This document shows, in pieces, positions 33,806 to 42,102 of a stretch of 61,706 nt of DNA. How positions within the stretch are numbered: the first letter of the stretch is position 1; each line of letters starts with the position of its first letter. A program made the translations under genes and the position numbers. Origin of the DNA: an uncultured Acidimicrobiales bacterium (GTDB taxonomy: Bacteria; Actinomycetota; Acidimicrobiia; Acidimicrobiales; SZUA-35); NCBI GenBank assembly GCA_938029215.1, contig CALHFG010000006.1, positions 1 through 61,706 of the forward strand, in the 5' to 3' direction. Under the pieces are notes generated by a model. It did no database searches. It was not told the DNA's origin and worked only from the letters and a program-made list of their open reading frames with translations.

Positions 33806-35152
33806 ATGGCGATGCTCTCAATGCCGGGTCAGACCGGGACACTCCGGGGACCCCGCACCACCGAGTTGATGTTTCTCGTTTCTGCAGGACTCCTAACCTC
33901 GGGGGCTTTCGCGTTGGCAGCAATGGCCAACCGGGAGGGCACCCCGGCGAAGGTTCTTCCCTTCCTTGGCCTCGTCCTCTTGCTACTTGGATCAGCTCAC
34001 GTGATTGTCCGGCGCCTGGCGCCGAACGCGGAGCCCACGTTGTTGCCGATCGTCGGGCTGCTCAACGGGCTTGGTTATGTGATGATCGCACGGCTCGACC
34101 AGAACTTTGCGGCTCGGCAATCGGTCTGGACGCTCGTTGGTCTCGTGGCCTTCACGCTCACCCTGCTGGTGGTTCCGAGTATCCGTAGATTTGCCGACTA
34201 CCGGTACCTGTTGGCACTCGCCGGAATCGTTTTGCTGCTGTTGCCGCTCATGCCCTTCATCGGCGTCACCATTCGGGGCGCTCGAATCTGGATTTCGCTG
34301 CATTTCTTCACTATTCAGCCCGGCGAGTTCGCCAAAGTCGTTCTCACGATGTTTTTGGCGGGATATCTGGTGGACAAGCGAGAACTGCTGACGGTCAGTA
34401 CTCGTCGATTTGCCGGCGTCAATATTCCCGATCTCCGCCACTTCGCCCCGCTCCTCGGTGCGTTGGGTATCGCGATTCTGGTGATGGTCGCCGAGCGTGA
34501 CCTGGGCTCGTCGCTGCTTTTCTTCACGTTGTTTGTTGTGATGATGTACCTGGCAACGTCACGCGTCGCCTATGTGCTTGGTGGATTGGTGTCCTTCGCC
34601 ATCGGCTCGGCGATCGCTTATCAGATCTTTGGTCACGTTCGGCGCCGAGTCAGCGCCTGGTTGTTTGCGTTCGACGACCCGAACGACACGGGCTTTCAGG
34701 TGGTCGAAGCATCGTTTGCCATGGCCGACGGAGGATTGATCGGGACAGGAATCGGTGAGGGGACGCCGACGGTAATTCCGGTCGTCACCACCGACATGAT
34801 CTTCGCCGCGATCGGCGAGGAATTTGGCCTGATCGGGGCGGCCGGGATTCTTGTGGCGTTCCTCCTGTTCATCGGCGCCGGTTTCCGGGTGGCGCTCGAA
34901 GCGTCGGACCCGTTCGAAAAGCTGGTAGCCGGTGGCCTCACCGCCTTACTTGGATTCCAGGTCATCGTGATCGTCGGCGGCGTCGTTCGACTGCTGCCGC
35001 TTACCGGTGTCACGCTGCCGTTCGTCAGCTACGGCGGATCCTCGTTGGTGGCCAACTACGTGATCCTCGCCATTTTGATACGGATCTCCGACTCGGCCAG
35101 CCGTGACCAAGATCAAGGCGGCAACGACCTCACGATGCACGGGACGCTGTGA
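33806..35152 (+). CDS. rodA: FtsW/RodA/SpoVE-family peptidoglycan glycosyltransferase
   Basis: A 448-residue SEDS-family integral membrane protein with about 11 helices. Family motifs are GARIWI and QPGEFAKVVLTMFLAGY, the catalytic-Asp-type segment AERDLGSSLLFF and the C-terminal LPFVSYGGSSLVANY. SEDS proteins polymerise lipid II into glycan strands together with a class B PBP, here the adjacent pbpA. Mycobacterial synteny makes RodA the better name than FtsW. ATG 33806 is 7 bp after pstP; the frame is open further upstream, and ATG 33812 or 33821 are alternatives. Confidence 0.93.
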   Translation: MAMLSMPGQTGTLRGPRTTELMFLVSAGLLTSGAFALAAMANREGTPAKVLPFLGLVLLLLGSAHVIVRRLAPNAEPTLLPIVGLLNGLGYVMIARLDQNFAARQSVWTLVGLVAFTLTLLVVPSIRRFADYRYLLALAGIVLLLLPLMPFIGVTIRGARIWISLHFFTIQPGEFAKVVLTMFLAGYLVDKRELLTVSTRRFAGVNIPDLRHFAPLLGALGIAILVMVAERDLGSSLLFFTLFVVMMYLATSRVAYVLGGLVSFAIGSAIAYQIFGHVRRRVSAWLFAFDDPNDTGFQVVEASFAMADGGLIGTGIGEGTPTVIPVVTTDMIFAAIGEEFGLIGAAGILVAFLLFIGAGFRVALEASDPFEKLVAGGLTALLGFQVIVIVGGVVRLLPLTGVTLPFVSYGGSSLVANYVILAILIRISDSASRDQDQGGNDLTMHGTL

Positions 35153-35183
35153 TGTCACGCGTCGTAACCGACGGTGACCGTCG

Positions 35184-36692
35184 ATGATCGACAGATCGCT
35201 TCGCCGGGTGTTGGTCGTGCTCATCGCTGGATTCGCGGTGTTGATGGTTCAGGTCAGCCGTATCCAGGTGATCCAGGCCGAGGACCTGAGGAACAACCCC
35301 GACAACGGACGATCGATCCTCCGCGACTTCAACTCGCCTCGAGGGTCGATCGTGACCGCCGATGGTGTTGTCGTCGCAGTGTCCGACGAGCTGGTCGGTT
35401 CGGTGTTTGATTACCAGCGGTCCTATCCCGAAGGCGATCTGTATGCCCACGTGGCTGGGTATTACTCGTTCAACCTGGGCGCCACGGGAGTCGAGAAGGC
35501 CTACAACGACTGGTTGTCGGGTCGGGCTGCTGCGCTTCGCCTAAGCGGATTGAACACCTTGCTGGGCGGCGCCGGCGAACCCGGGACCGTGGTCCTTAGC
35601 GTGCGCCACGACCTTCAGGAGCAGGCGGCGGAGCTGTTGGCGGGTCGGTCGGGGTCGGTTGTGATGATCGAACCGGCGACCGGAGCCGTGTTGGCCTTGT
35701 ATAGCTCGCCCACCTACGACCCGAACCTTCTCGCCAGCCACGATGGGGTTGCGGCGGTGACCGCATCACAGGAACTGCTAGATGCCCCTGGCAATCCTCG
35801 TCGCCCGGCGGCCTATGCCGATCGATTCTTCCCGGGCTCGAGTTTCAAGATTGTGACCGCAGCAGCGGCGCTGGAACATCCCGATGTCGGCCCCATCGAT
35901 GTGGCGCCAACGGTCGAATACTTCGCTCCCCTGGCCAGTAGAGCGATCCGCAACAGCGGTCAGAGGGCCTGTGGGGGTTCGATCGACGACATGATCGCCA
36001 GTTCGTGCAACACCGGGTTTGCCCAGCTCGCCGCCGAACGAATTGGTCCCGAGGCGATGGTAGAGATGGCGGAAAACTTTGGATTCAACGACAACGTTCC
36101 ACTAGATATTGCCGGAGCGACGGCTGGCGTGTTCCCCGAGGACTTCGGCGAGAAGTTGCGAGACGCAGAGGATGGGAACACCGTGGGCGTGTTTGCCGAC
36201 AGTCCGGTGCTCGCCCAGGCTGCTTTGGGGCAGAACAACGTTTCGGCGTCTCCGCTCCAGATGGCGCTGGTCGCGGCAACCGTGGCGAACGGAGGTGAAC
36301 GGAACAGCCCCCATGTTGTTCAGGAGGTTCGGCGCCTAGATGGCACGACGGCGCACTCGGTCCCTACCGACCTCGTGAATCGCCCAATCGAGCCCGAAAC
36401 TTCCGTTGCTTTGCGGCGCGCGATGCAGATCGCGGTTGAGGATGGGACCGCAAGCGGGCTGCAGATGGCCGGCATTGAAGTTGGAGCGAAGACCGGCACA
36501 GCGCAGCTGGGTCAGGATGTCGTAGGCGCACACGCGTGGGTTGTGGGTTTTGCAGGCAAACCGGGGTTTGCCCCAGACGTCGCTTTTGCGGTTCATGTGG
36601 CTGCAGATCCCCAGTTTCCGGACTCGAGTGGCTCCAGGACAGCGGTCCCGATCGCGAGAGCGCTGCTCAGCGAGTTCTTCGCTGAGTCATGA
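35184..36692 (+). CDS. pbpA: class B penicillin-binding protein PbpA
   Basis: A 502-residue transpeptidase with an N-terminal membrane anchor (about 9-27, VLVVLIAGFAVLMVQVS), a dimerisation domain and a C-terminal penicillin-binding domain. The active-site SxxK is in GSSFKIV, SxN in SSCN and the KTG triad in KTGTAQ. It cross-links peptidoglycan in partnership with the SEDS protein encoded 31 bp upstream. In Mycobacterium PbpA is phosphorylated by PknB and needed for septation. Length is normal. Confidence 0.95.
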   Translation: MIDRSLRRVLVVLIAGFAVLMVQVSRIQVIQAEDLRNNPDNGRSILRDFNSPRGSIVTADGVVVAVSDELVGSVFDYQRSYPEGDLYAHVAGYYSFNLGATGVEKAYNDWLSGRAAALRLSGLNTLLGGAGEPGTVVLSVRHDLQEQAAELLAGRSGSVVMIEPATGAVLALYSSPTYDPNLLASHDGVAAVTASQELLDAPGNPRRPAAYADRFFPGSSFKIVTAAAALEHPDVGPIDVAPTVEYFAPLASRAIRNSGQRACGGSIDDMIASSCNTGFAQLAAERIGPEAMVEMAENFGFNDNVPLDIAGATAGVFPEDFGEKLRDAEDGNTVGVFADSPVLAQAALGQNNVSASPLQMALVAATVANGGERNSPHVVQEVRRLDGTTAHSVPTDLVNRPIEPETSVALRRAMQIAVEDGTASGLQMAGIEVGAKTGTAQLGQDVVGAHAWVVGFAGKPGFAPDVAFAVHVAADPQFPDSSGSRTAVPIARALLSEFFAES

Positions 36693-36757
36693 CGATTCGA
36701 TGGGACTGTCCGACTTGACCGTGCATGTGCCCAATCGTTCACTAACCTTGCAACGCT

Positions 36758-38743
36758 GTGACTGATTCGACCTCCCAACGGCCGGTGCTCAACGGGCGCT
36801 ACGAACTTCACCGTCGCCTTGCACGCGGTGGCATGGCCGACGTCTTCCTCGCCCACGACCAATTGCTTGACCGGCCGGTTGCGGTCAAGGTTTTGTTTCC
36901 CCAGTTCGCCTCTGAACCGCTCTTCGTAGAACGGTTCCGTCGAGAGGCGCAGGCGGCGGCGAACCTCAATCATCCAAGCATCGTGGCGGTGTACGACTGG
37001 GGCGAGTACGACCGGACCTACTTCATTGTGATGGAGTACGTCGAGGGACGCAGCCTCGCCGAAGTCCTGCGGGCCGAGGGTGTCTTGCATCCCGACCGGG
37101 CAACTGAAATCGCAATCGATACAGCAGCGGCCCTCGGGTTCGCTCATCGCAACGGAACGATTCACCGAGATATCAAGCCCGGCAACATTCTGATCACCCC
37201 GAGCGGCCAGGTGAAAGTGACCGACTTCGGTATCGCACGTGCCTTTGGCGGCGGCGACGATCTCACCCAGACCGGATCGGTCATGGGCACAGCCACGTAT
37301 TTCTCACCCGAACAAGCCCAGGGCAAACAAGTAGACCCTCGCAGCGACCTGTACAGCCTTGGTGTCGTGCTGTTTGAGATGGTTACCGGTCAGCCGCCGT
37401 TCAACGGTGACACTCCGGTGGCGATCGCCTACAAACATGTTCAGGACCCGGCGCCTCAGGCTTCGTCGCTCAACCCGAAGATCACACCCGCGTTGGGCTC
37501 GGTTATCGATCGTTTGCTGGCCAAGATGCCACCTGAACGTTTCGCTTCGGCAGAGGATCTGCGCGCTGAGCTTCGCCGACTCGGCGATGAGACAGCCGCC
37601 CCTAGTCGAGCGGTTGTCGTAGCTCAACCCGCCGAGGTGGCTCCGGCAAAGGCCACAACCACCATTCCCGCCGTAGCGGCGACTCAGCACGGCGGTCCTG
37701 CCGTCATGGCTCAGTCGATTGCACCCGAGTACGTGGAGCCTCCCCGCCGCAACGGGCTGTTCCTTCTGGCGCTGTTGCTCATGATTGTGGGCGTCGCCGG
37801 AATCGCAGCGTATATCGCGGTGAATTTTGGGGACCAAGAGGCGGAGGGCCCGGAGCTGGTCGAAGTGCCAACCGTGACAAACCGAGCCCAAGGCGAGGCC
37901 GAGAACATCCTGGAAGACAGCGGCTTCACGTTCCGCTCCCGTTTCGTAGACGCACCTGACGGTGTGCCACCCGGCAATGTGGTCGACCAGATTCCAGCGG
38001 CTGGTGAACAGAAGGAGAAGGGGAGCGAAGTCGTTATCGAGGTCGCTCAATCCAACCAGAAGGTCACGCTGGGAACAATGGCGGGTTTCACCCTCGACGA
38101 GGCGACCCGTCGTCTGGAGCAAGACGGATTCGCCGTCGACTTCACGTTCGAGGCCAACAACGAGATTCCGGAAGACGTTGTCATTCGTAGTGAACCCGAG
38201 CCCGGCCAGGAGTTAGAGCGCGGCACGCGGGTGCAGCTCATCGTTTCAGCTGGCCCTGATCAGGTTGAGGTGCCCGACGTCAAGGACCTCACCGTTCTGG
38301 AAGCGTCAACCGAACTCGCCCGTGCTGGCCTGCCGAACCCAACGCTAGTGCAGGAGCCGTCGGAGGATGTCCCCGAGGGGACCGTCATTCGGACCGAACC
38401 CGAGGCTGGTAGTCCGGTGCTCATCGATCGTGTGGTGCTCCTCGTGGTCTCGACCGGCCCGCCCACCGCCATCGTTCCTCCCGTCGTGGGCCTCGATCAG
38501 GCATCGGCCACCGTGTCGTTGGAACAAGCCGGTTTCGCACCGTTCGTAGAGTTCCAGGATGTGCCGAATGGATCGCCCGATGCCGGAATCGTGTTATCGC
38601 AGGATCCGGTTGGAAACTCGTCGTTAGTAACTGGTTCAACGGTCCGGATCGCGGTCGGCGTCGAGCTGGCTCCACCACCTCCGGACACGACGCCTCCTGC
38701 CACCGATCCACCGGCCACTGACCCGCCAGCAGAAGACGGGTAG
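36758..38743 (+). CDS. pknB: Ser/Thr protein kinase PknB with four PASTA domains
   Basis: A 661-residue membrane kinase. The catalytic domain (about 10-275) shows the ARGGMADVF glycine loop, VAVKVL Lys, catalytic HRDIKPGNIL, DFGIAR and the SVMGTATYFSPEQAQG activation/P+1 loop with Thr residues. A juxtamembrane linker and one transmembrane helix (about 334-354) lead to four extracytoplasmic PASTA repeats (about 365-640), which bind muropeptides or lipid II. The tail is Pro/Thr-rich. GTG start 36758, 65 bp after pbpA. No pknA follows, unlike Mycobacterium, so this is the only kinase in the cluster. Confidence 0.96.
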   Translation: MTDSTSQRPVLNGRYELHRRLARGGMADVFLAHDQLLDRPVAVKVLFPQFASEPLFVERFRREAQAAANLNHPSIVAVYDWGEYDRTYFIVMEYVEGRSLAEVLRAEGVLHPDRATEIAIDTAAALGFAHRNGTIHRDIKPGNILITPSGQVKVTDFGIARAFGGGDDLTQTGSVMGTATYFSPEQAQGKQVDPRSDLYSLGVVLFEMVTGQPPFNGDTPVAIAYKHVQDPAPQASSLNPKITPALGSVIDRLLAKMPPERFASAEDLRAELRRLGDETAAPSRAVVVAQPAEVAPAKATTTIPAVAATQHGGPAVMAQSIAPEYVEPPRRNGLFLLALLLMIVGVAGIAAYIAVNFGDQEAEGPELVEVPTVTNRAQGEAENILEDSGFTFRSRFVDAPDGVPPGNVVDQIPAAGEQKEKGSEVVIEVAQSNQKVTLGTMAGFTLDEATRRLEQDGFAVDFTFEANNEIPEDVVIRSEPEPGQELERGTRVQLIVSAGPDQVEVPDVKDLTVLEASTELARAGLPNPTLVQEPSEDVPEGTVIRTEPEAGSPVLIDRVVLLVVSTGPPTAIVPPVVGLDQASATVSLEQAGFAPFVEFQDVPNGSPDAGIVLSQDPVGNSSLVTGSTVRIAVGVELAPPPPDTTPPATDPPATDPPAEDG

Positions 38744-38752
38744 ACTGCGGGG

Positions 38753-39196
38753 GTGGACAACAGCCACCCGCCCTCGGCTTTCGAGCCGGTCACAGATTTT
38801 CCAGAGAGCATCGATGCCGATGACGAGGTGGTCCATCGGGGTGCAAGCGCGCACGATACCGCTATCCAGCTACGTCGCCGAAACATCATTCGAGTGATTG
38901 CAGTCGTCTCGGCTGTTGTGCTCTTTGCCGGCGGGTTTGGTCTGGTGCGGACGGTTATCGCCGTGGCGGTGGCCTATGTGCTGTTCATGACCGGCGTGAA
39001 GACGATCGGCGCCTTTGCTCGACCAATTCCCGAGGCGTTGCCCCCGGGCGAACTACGCCGGGTCAAGTTGAACTATCGGTGTGATATCTGCGGGACTGAG
39101 CTGCGACTGACCTTGGCCAATGATCAGGTCCCGGAACCGCCCAAACATTGCACCGAGCCGATGATCTTGACCACGAATCTGGAAGACGTCCTGTAA
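38753..39196 (+). CDS. membrane protein with C-terminal Cys motif
   Basis: A 147-residue protein with an acidic cytoplasmic N-terminus (about 1-40), two hydrophobic helices (about 47-66 and 69-85) and a C-terminal zinc-ribbon-like segment CDICGTELRL...PPKHC. Family not recognised; it may bind a metal. GTG 38753 follows TAGACT (38741-38746) by 6 nt; the box includes the pknB stop codon, so it probably has its own leaderless message besides any read-through from pknB. Confidence 0.75.
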   Translation: MDNSHPPSAFEPVTDFPESIDADDEVVHRGASAHDTAIQLRRRNIIRVIAVVSAVVLFAGGFGLVRTVIAVAVAYVLFMTGVKTIGAFARPIPEALPPGELRRVKLNYRCDICGTELRLTLANDQVPEPPKHCTEPMILTTNLEDVL

Positions 39197-39239
39197 CGCA
39201 CCGACGTGGCCAAGATGACAACTGGGTTACAACGCACCA

Positions 39240-39315
39240 GTTTTCCACCACAAGTGGAAAACCGCTCGCCTTCGTTATCCACCTCAAAAACACCTGTACA
39301 ACGATGTTTTCCACC
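39240..39315. other. cluster of DnaA-box-like sites
   Basis: Within the 269-bp gap between convergent genes lie TTTTCCACC (39241-39249), an inverted GTGGAAAAC (39254-39262), TTATCCACC (39275-39283) and TTTTCCACC (39307-39315). The direct copies are 34 and 32 bp apart, about three helical turns. The first two form a perfect inverted repeat GTTTTCCAC-cacaa-GTGGAAAAC. They match the DnaA box TTWTNCACA in all but the last base. No dnaA or dnaN is in the window. Confidence 0.45.
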
Positions 39316-39465
39316 AAGATGCACACCATCTGGTTGTCGCACCATGTTGAGAACCTAAGGCGAAAGCGCCTGTCACAGTTCCGTAAGGGTTGAGGCTAGG
39401 CGTCTCTACCTAACCGTGCAAACCTCGGCGGCTGGGTTTGCCTCGTCCAATTTGGCGGAAATGGT

Positions 39466-40062
39466 TTATGCAGATTTGGCAGTGATTCGGCAGCGCTCGA
39501 TGAAGTTGGCCACCATGGTCTTTCCGCCCACCGTGAGGATCGACTCGGGATGGAATTGCACCCCTTCCACGTCGAGGTCGCGGTGCCGCATGGCCATGAT
39601 GACGCCGTCGGCAGTGGTGGCAGTGACTTCCAACTCGGCCGGCAGGTCCTCTGCCCGAACGATCAGGCTGTGATAGCGGGTTGTCTGAACAGGCGACGCC
39701 AATGACTCAAAGACGCCAACGGCCTCGTGCAGGACCTCGGAGGTCTTGCCGTGCATCAGCTCGGGGGCCCCAACCACCGTGCCGCCGTAGACCTCCCCGA
39801 TCGCTTGATGGCCCAGACATACACCCAACACGGGCACGACACCGGCAAATCGGCGGATCGCGTCTTCGCTGACCCCCGCGTCTTCGGGGCGACCAGGCCC
39901 GGGTGAGACGAGCACACCGTCGGGTCTCATGGCCTCCAGCTCGTCGATGCTGAGTTCGTCATTTCGAACGACGACCGGCTCGGCCCCCAGCTCACCTAGG
40001 TACTGGACCAGGATGTAGACGAACGAGTCGTAGTTGTCGATCACGAGGATCTTCGGCGTCAT
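39466..40062 (-). CDS. pabA: aminodeoxychorismate/anthranilate synthase component II
   Basis: A 198-residue class I glutamine amidotransferase. Nucleophile Cys is in VLGVCLGHQAIGE and the His-Glu pair in VQFHPES, with oxyanion SPGPGRPEDAG. It releases ammonia from glutamine for a chorismate-using partner (PabB or TrpE), for folate or tryptophan synthesis. Synteny next to pknB and crgA matches mycobacterial trpG (Rv0013 position). ATG 40062 is chosen, with TAGCTT (complement of 40069-40074) 6 nt upstream. The partner subunit is not in the window. Confidence 0.93.
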   Translation of the reverse strand: MTPKILVIDNYDSFVYILVQYLGELGAEPVVVRNDELSIDELEAMRPDGVLVSPGPGRPEDAGVSEDAIRRFAGVVPVLGVCLGHQAIGEVYGGTVVGAPELMHGKTSEVLHEAVGVFESLASPVQTTRYHSLIVRAEDLPAELEVTATTADGVIMAMRHRDLDVEGVQFHPESILTVGGKTMVANFIERCRITAKSA

Positions 40063-40088
40063 CACTAAAAGCTAGCGGCTGAGAAGCG

Positions 40089-40116
40089 TTGACGACCCGC
40101 TAAGGCGTACTACGCT
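40089..40116 (+). promoter_or_regulatory. crgA promoter
   Basis: TTGACG (40089-40094), 16-bp spacer, TACGCT (40111-40116). The GTG start of crgA is 6 nt downstream. This is the clearest leaderless promoter of the window. Confidence 0.7.
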
Positions 40117-40122
40117 GCGGCC

Positions 40123-40404
40123 GTGGCACGACAGGACCCCTCCAAGAGCCGGATTACCCCAAAGGGCACCAACACCGAACAGGTGAGCGAGCGATCGATC
40201 CGATCTGAGCCCGCCCCGATCCTCGGCCCATCGCCCAAATGGGTGCCGGCCCTCATGGTTGCGGGATTCGTTGGCGGAGTGCTGATGATTCTGGTCAATT
40301 ACCTGTTCGTGATCGACGCTTTGGGCACGCCGAGCAACTGGTATTTGCTCGGTGGTCTCGGCATGATCCTGGCCGGCATTCTGGCAGCCACGCAGTATCG
40401 CTAA
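40123..40404 (+). CDS. crgA: cell division protein CrgA
   Basis: A 93-residue protein with a basic N-terminal stretch (MARQDPSKSRITPKG) and two transmembrane helices (about 41-62 and 69-88), the CrgA topology. CrgA is an actinobacterial divisome component that helps place FtsI/PbpB and other proteins at the septum. Its position after pabA matches Mycobacterium. GTG start set by the strong upstream -35/-10 pair. Confidence 0.9.
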   Translation: MARQDPSKSRITPKGTNTEQVSERSIRSEPAPILGPSPKWVPALMVAGFVGGVLMILVNYLFVIDALGTPSNWYLLGGLGMILAGILAATQYR

Positions 40405-40418
40405 AGTCGCTGTTGAGA

Positions 40419-40435
40419 GGCCCAGCACCTGGGCC
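40419..40435 (+). terminator. stem-loop after crgA
   Basis: GGCCCAG (40419-40425), loop CAC, CTGGGCC (40429-40435), then a short T-rich stretch (gtttct at 40440). It is 15 bp after the crgA stop and would separate crgA from the CHAT gene. Confidence 0.6.
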
Positions 40436-40515
40436 CGCCGTTTCTGAGAGTACTCTAAGTGGCCTGCTCAGGGCCGCGGGCCAGAACGTTGTAGAAGGAT
40501 CTAGCATCTGGACTC

Positions 40516-41259
40516 TTGTCAGCGTTCACGGCAACGCTCGGTCCACGGGGTTCCTCAGCATCGGGCTGGAATTGGGTAGTGCAAGGCGCTCGCTCGCCAG
40601 TGGCGGTCGCTGAAGCCCCAACGCGCTGTCTGTCACACCTCGCCTCGGTGCACCGGGCTACCGAAGGATCGGTTACAAACTTCCGCGTTCGGGGCCGCTA
40701 TGAAGCCACCGAAAGCTTGCTCGATGAGCTTTGGCACACCGTCGTCGCACCTCTGGTCGAGGGTTTTGGACTGCAAGAGGGTCTGCGTCTGCGCGTGCCG
40801 GCCCGCTTCTTGCAGTTGCCGTTCACGACGGCCCGAGATCGCCGGACCGGCGAATCACTGATCCATCTGACCGAGCCGGTTGTCGATGTCGGGGGCTGTG
40901 TCGAGGAGGAAGCCTCGATACGGGGAGAGGTGGTACGGATCGATGGCCACTTCCGGGACGTCGCACGCGAGATTCGACGTCGACCAATCCCTGAGGGGTC
41001 GACGCTTCTTCTGATGGGTTGTCGTACCGCCGAACTGGTGCCGCTGCTGTTCGGCACCGGTGCCGATTTCGCCGTCGTCACCGCCTGGGATGTTGAGGAC
41101 CGGCACTGTCACCCGCTGGCAGATTCCTTGGAGGCGTTGATTGCTCAGGGCCTCTCGGCCGCTGAGGCGCTTCGCTCGACCCAGGCTGGATGGAGCTGGC
41201 GTCATCCGTATGAGTGGGCCGGGTATGCCGTCGTGGATCTTCGGGGCCACCATGCCTAA
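40516..41259 (+). CDS. minimal CHAT-domain (caspase-like) protease
   Basis: A 247-residue protein whose C-terminal ~190 residues match the CHAT pattern. LDELWHTVVAPLVEGFGL and LQLPFTTARD correspond to the start of CHAT domains. The catalytic dyad fits His145 (VRIDGHF) and Cys169 (LLLMGCRTAE), and GADFAVVTAWDVEDR, GLSAAEALRSTQ and HPYEWAGYAVV are the usual end. CHAT proteases are caspase-like and usually fused to TPRs; here the domain stands almost alone, with the TPR-type protein encoded two genes later. The start is uncertain: TTG 40516 (TAGCAT at 40502-40507, 8 nt before) or GTG 40579. It overlaps the next gene by 8 bp, so translation is coupled. Confidence 0.72.
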   Translation: MSAFTATLGPRGSSASGWNWVVQGARSPVAVAEAPTRCLSHLASVHRATEGSVTNFRVRGRYEATESLLDELWHTVVAPLVEGFGLQEGLRLRVPARFLQLPFTTARDRRTGESLIHLTEPVVDVGGCVEEEASIRGEVVRIDGHFRDVAREIRRRPIPEGSTLLLMGCRTAELVPLLFGTGADFAVVTAWDVEDRHCHPLADSLEALIAQGLSAAEALRSTQAGWSWRHPYEWAGYAVVDLRGHHA

Positions 41260-42067
41260 GCAGATCGAGATGCCACCCGTCATCGCTGGCCTGCCGTACA
41301 TCCATCCGTCCGAGGTGCAAGAGGGAGACATCGTGTTCTGTTCCCGACCGGGATTCCTCCAACGCCTGTGTTCTTCGGTTGGCGATCTTTGGCGGCACGT
41401 GGGAATGGCCTTGCTTCTCGACGGTCCCGATGGCCCAATCATGGGCATCGTCGAAGTTGACGGCGACCGGTTCGTGACCCGTCCCCTGCCGCAGGTTCAA
41501 ACTGGATACGACTGGCTGGCGATCGGACGCGTTCGAGACGGGATTGACACCAGCCATGCGGTTTCGTGGGCTCGATACCTCATCGGGGCGAGGCAAGCGT
41601 ATGCGTGGGACGATGCGGTGCTGGCCGGCTTTGTGGCGCTTACCCGGGCAAACGTCGCCGAGTCCGATCCTGACCTTGCCGGTCGGATGCTGCGGAGAGC
41701 AAGCCTCGCCGCGTCCCCGCGGTGGTCGGATCGGCGAATTACGCATACCTGTTCGTCATTTGTGTACTTCGCCTACAACTCCGGCGATGCACAGCAGCGG
41801 CTGGAGGTGGATCTCACTGTCACCCAGGAGGTGGCCCGACAAGTCGTCAACAGTCAGCCGGTCCCCGCACTCCGGGCTGGTCGCGGGTCCAAGATCGACT
41901 CCCAGCAGCTTCGCGAGGCCGCACGCGTCATTCTGGGCGCCGTTGGTGGAGGCTTGGCGCCAGACGCAATGACGCCCGAATCCCAGGGCCGATGGGTCAT
42001 GCCGGGGGACCTTTGGCGGTCCCCCTCGGTGCATCTACGAGCCTTGCTCCCCGCCGGTAGGGACTAA
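41252..42067 (+). CDS. permuted NlpC/P60 (YiiX-like) cysteine peptidase
   Basis: A 271-residue protein with the motif order of circularly permuted papain-like peptidases. GDIVFC is followed by His49 in WRHVGMALLL, Glu68 in GIVEVD and, ~100 residues later, the nucleophile Cys167 in THTCSSFVYFAY (compare CSEFV in relatives). Members cleave peptide or isopeptide bonds in cell wall or act on lipids. No signal peptide or membrane helix is seen, which argues for a cytoplasmic target here. ATG 41252 lies inside the CHAT gene's last codons. The remaining C-terminal region (about 200-271) is not recognised. Confidence 0.75.
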   Translation: MPKQIEMPPVIAGLPYIHPSEVQEGDIVFCSRPGFLQRLCSSVGDLWRHVGMALLLDGPDGPIMGIVEVDGDRFVTRPLPQVQTGYDWLAIGRVRDGIDTSHAVSWARYLIGARQAYAWDDAVLAGFVALTRANVAESDPDLAGRMLRRASLAASPRWSDRRITHTCSSFVYFAYNSGDAQQRLEVDLTVTQEVARQVVNSQPVPALRAGRGSKIDSQQLREAARVILGAVGGGLAPDAMTPESQGRWVMPGDLWRSPSVHLRALLPAGRD

Positions 42068-42102
42068 ACACTTCCGTAGCTCGGCACCGCGAGGCGATCG
42101 AA

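Noticed and set aside
39240-39262. GTTTTCCAC hairpin as a simple terminator
   Set aside because: No T-run follows and further copies of the same half-site lie downstream, so a protein-binding cluster is more likely.
40239-40613. 124-residue plus-strand frame across crgA end and CHAT start
   Set aside because: Overlaps crgA out of frame and has no homology; I considered a frameshifted CHAT N-terminus but found no CHAT motif in it.
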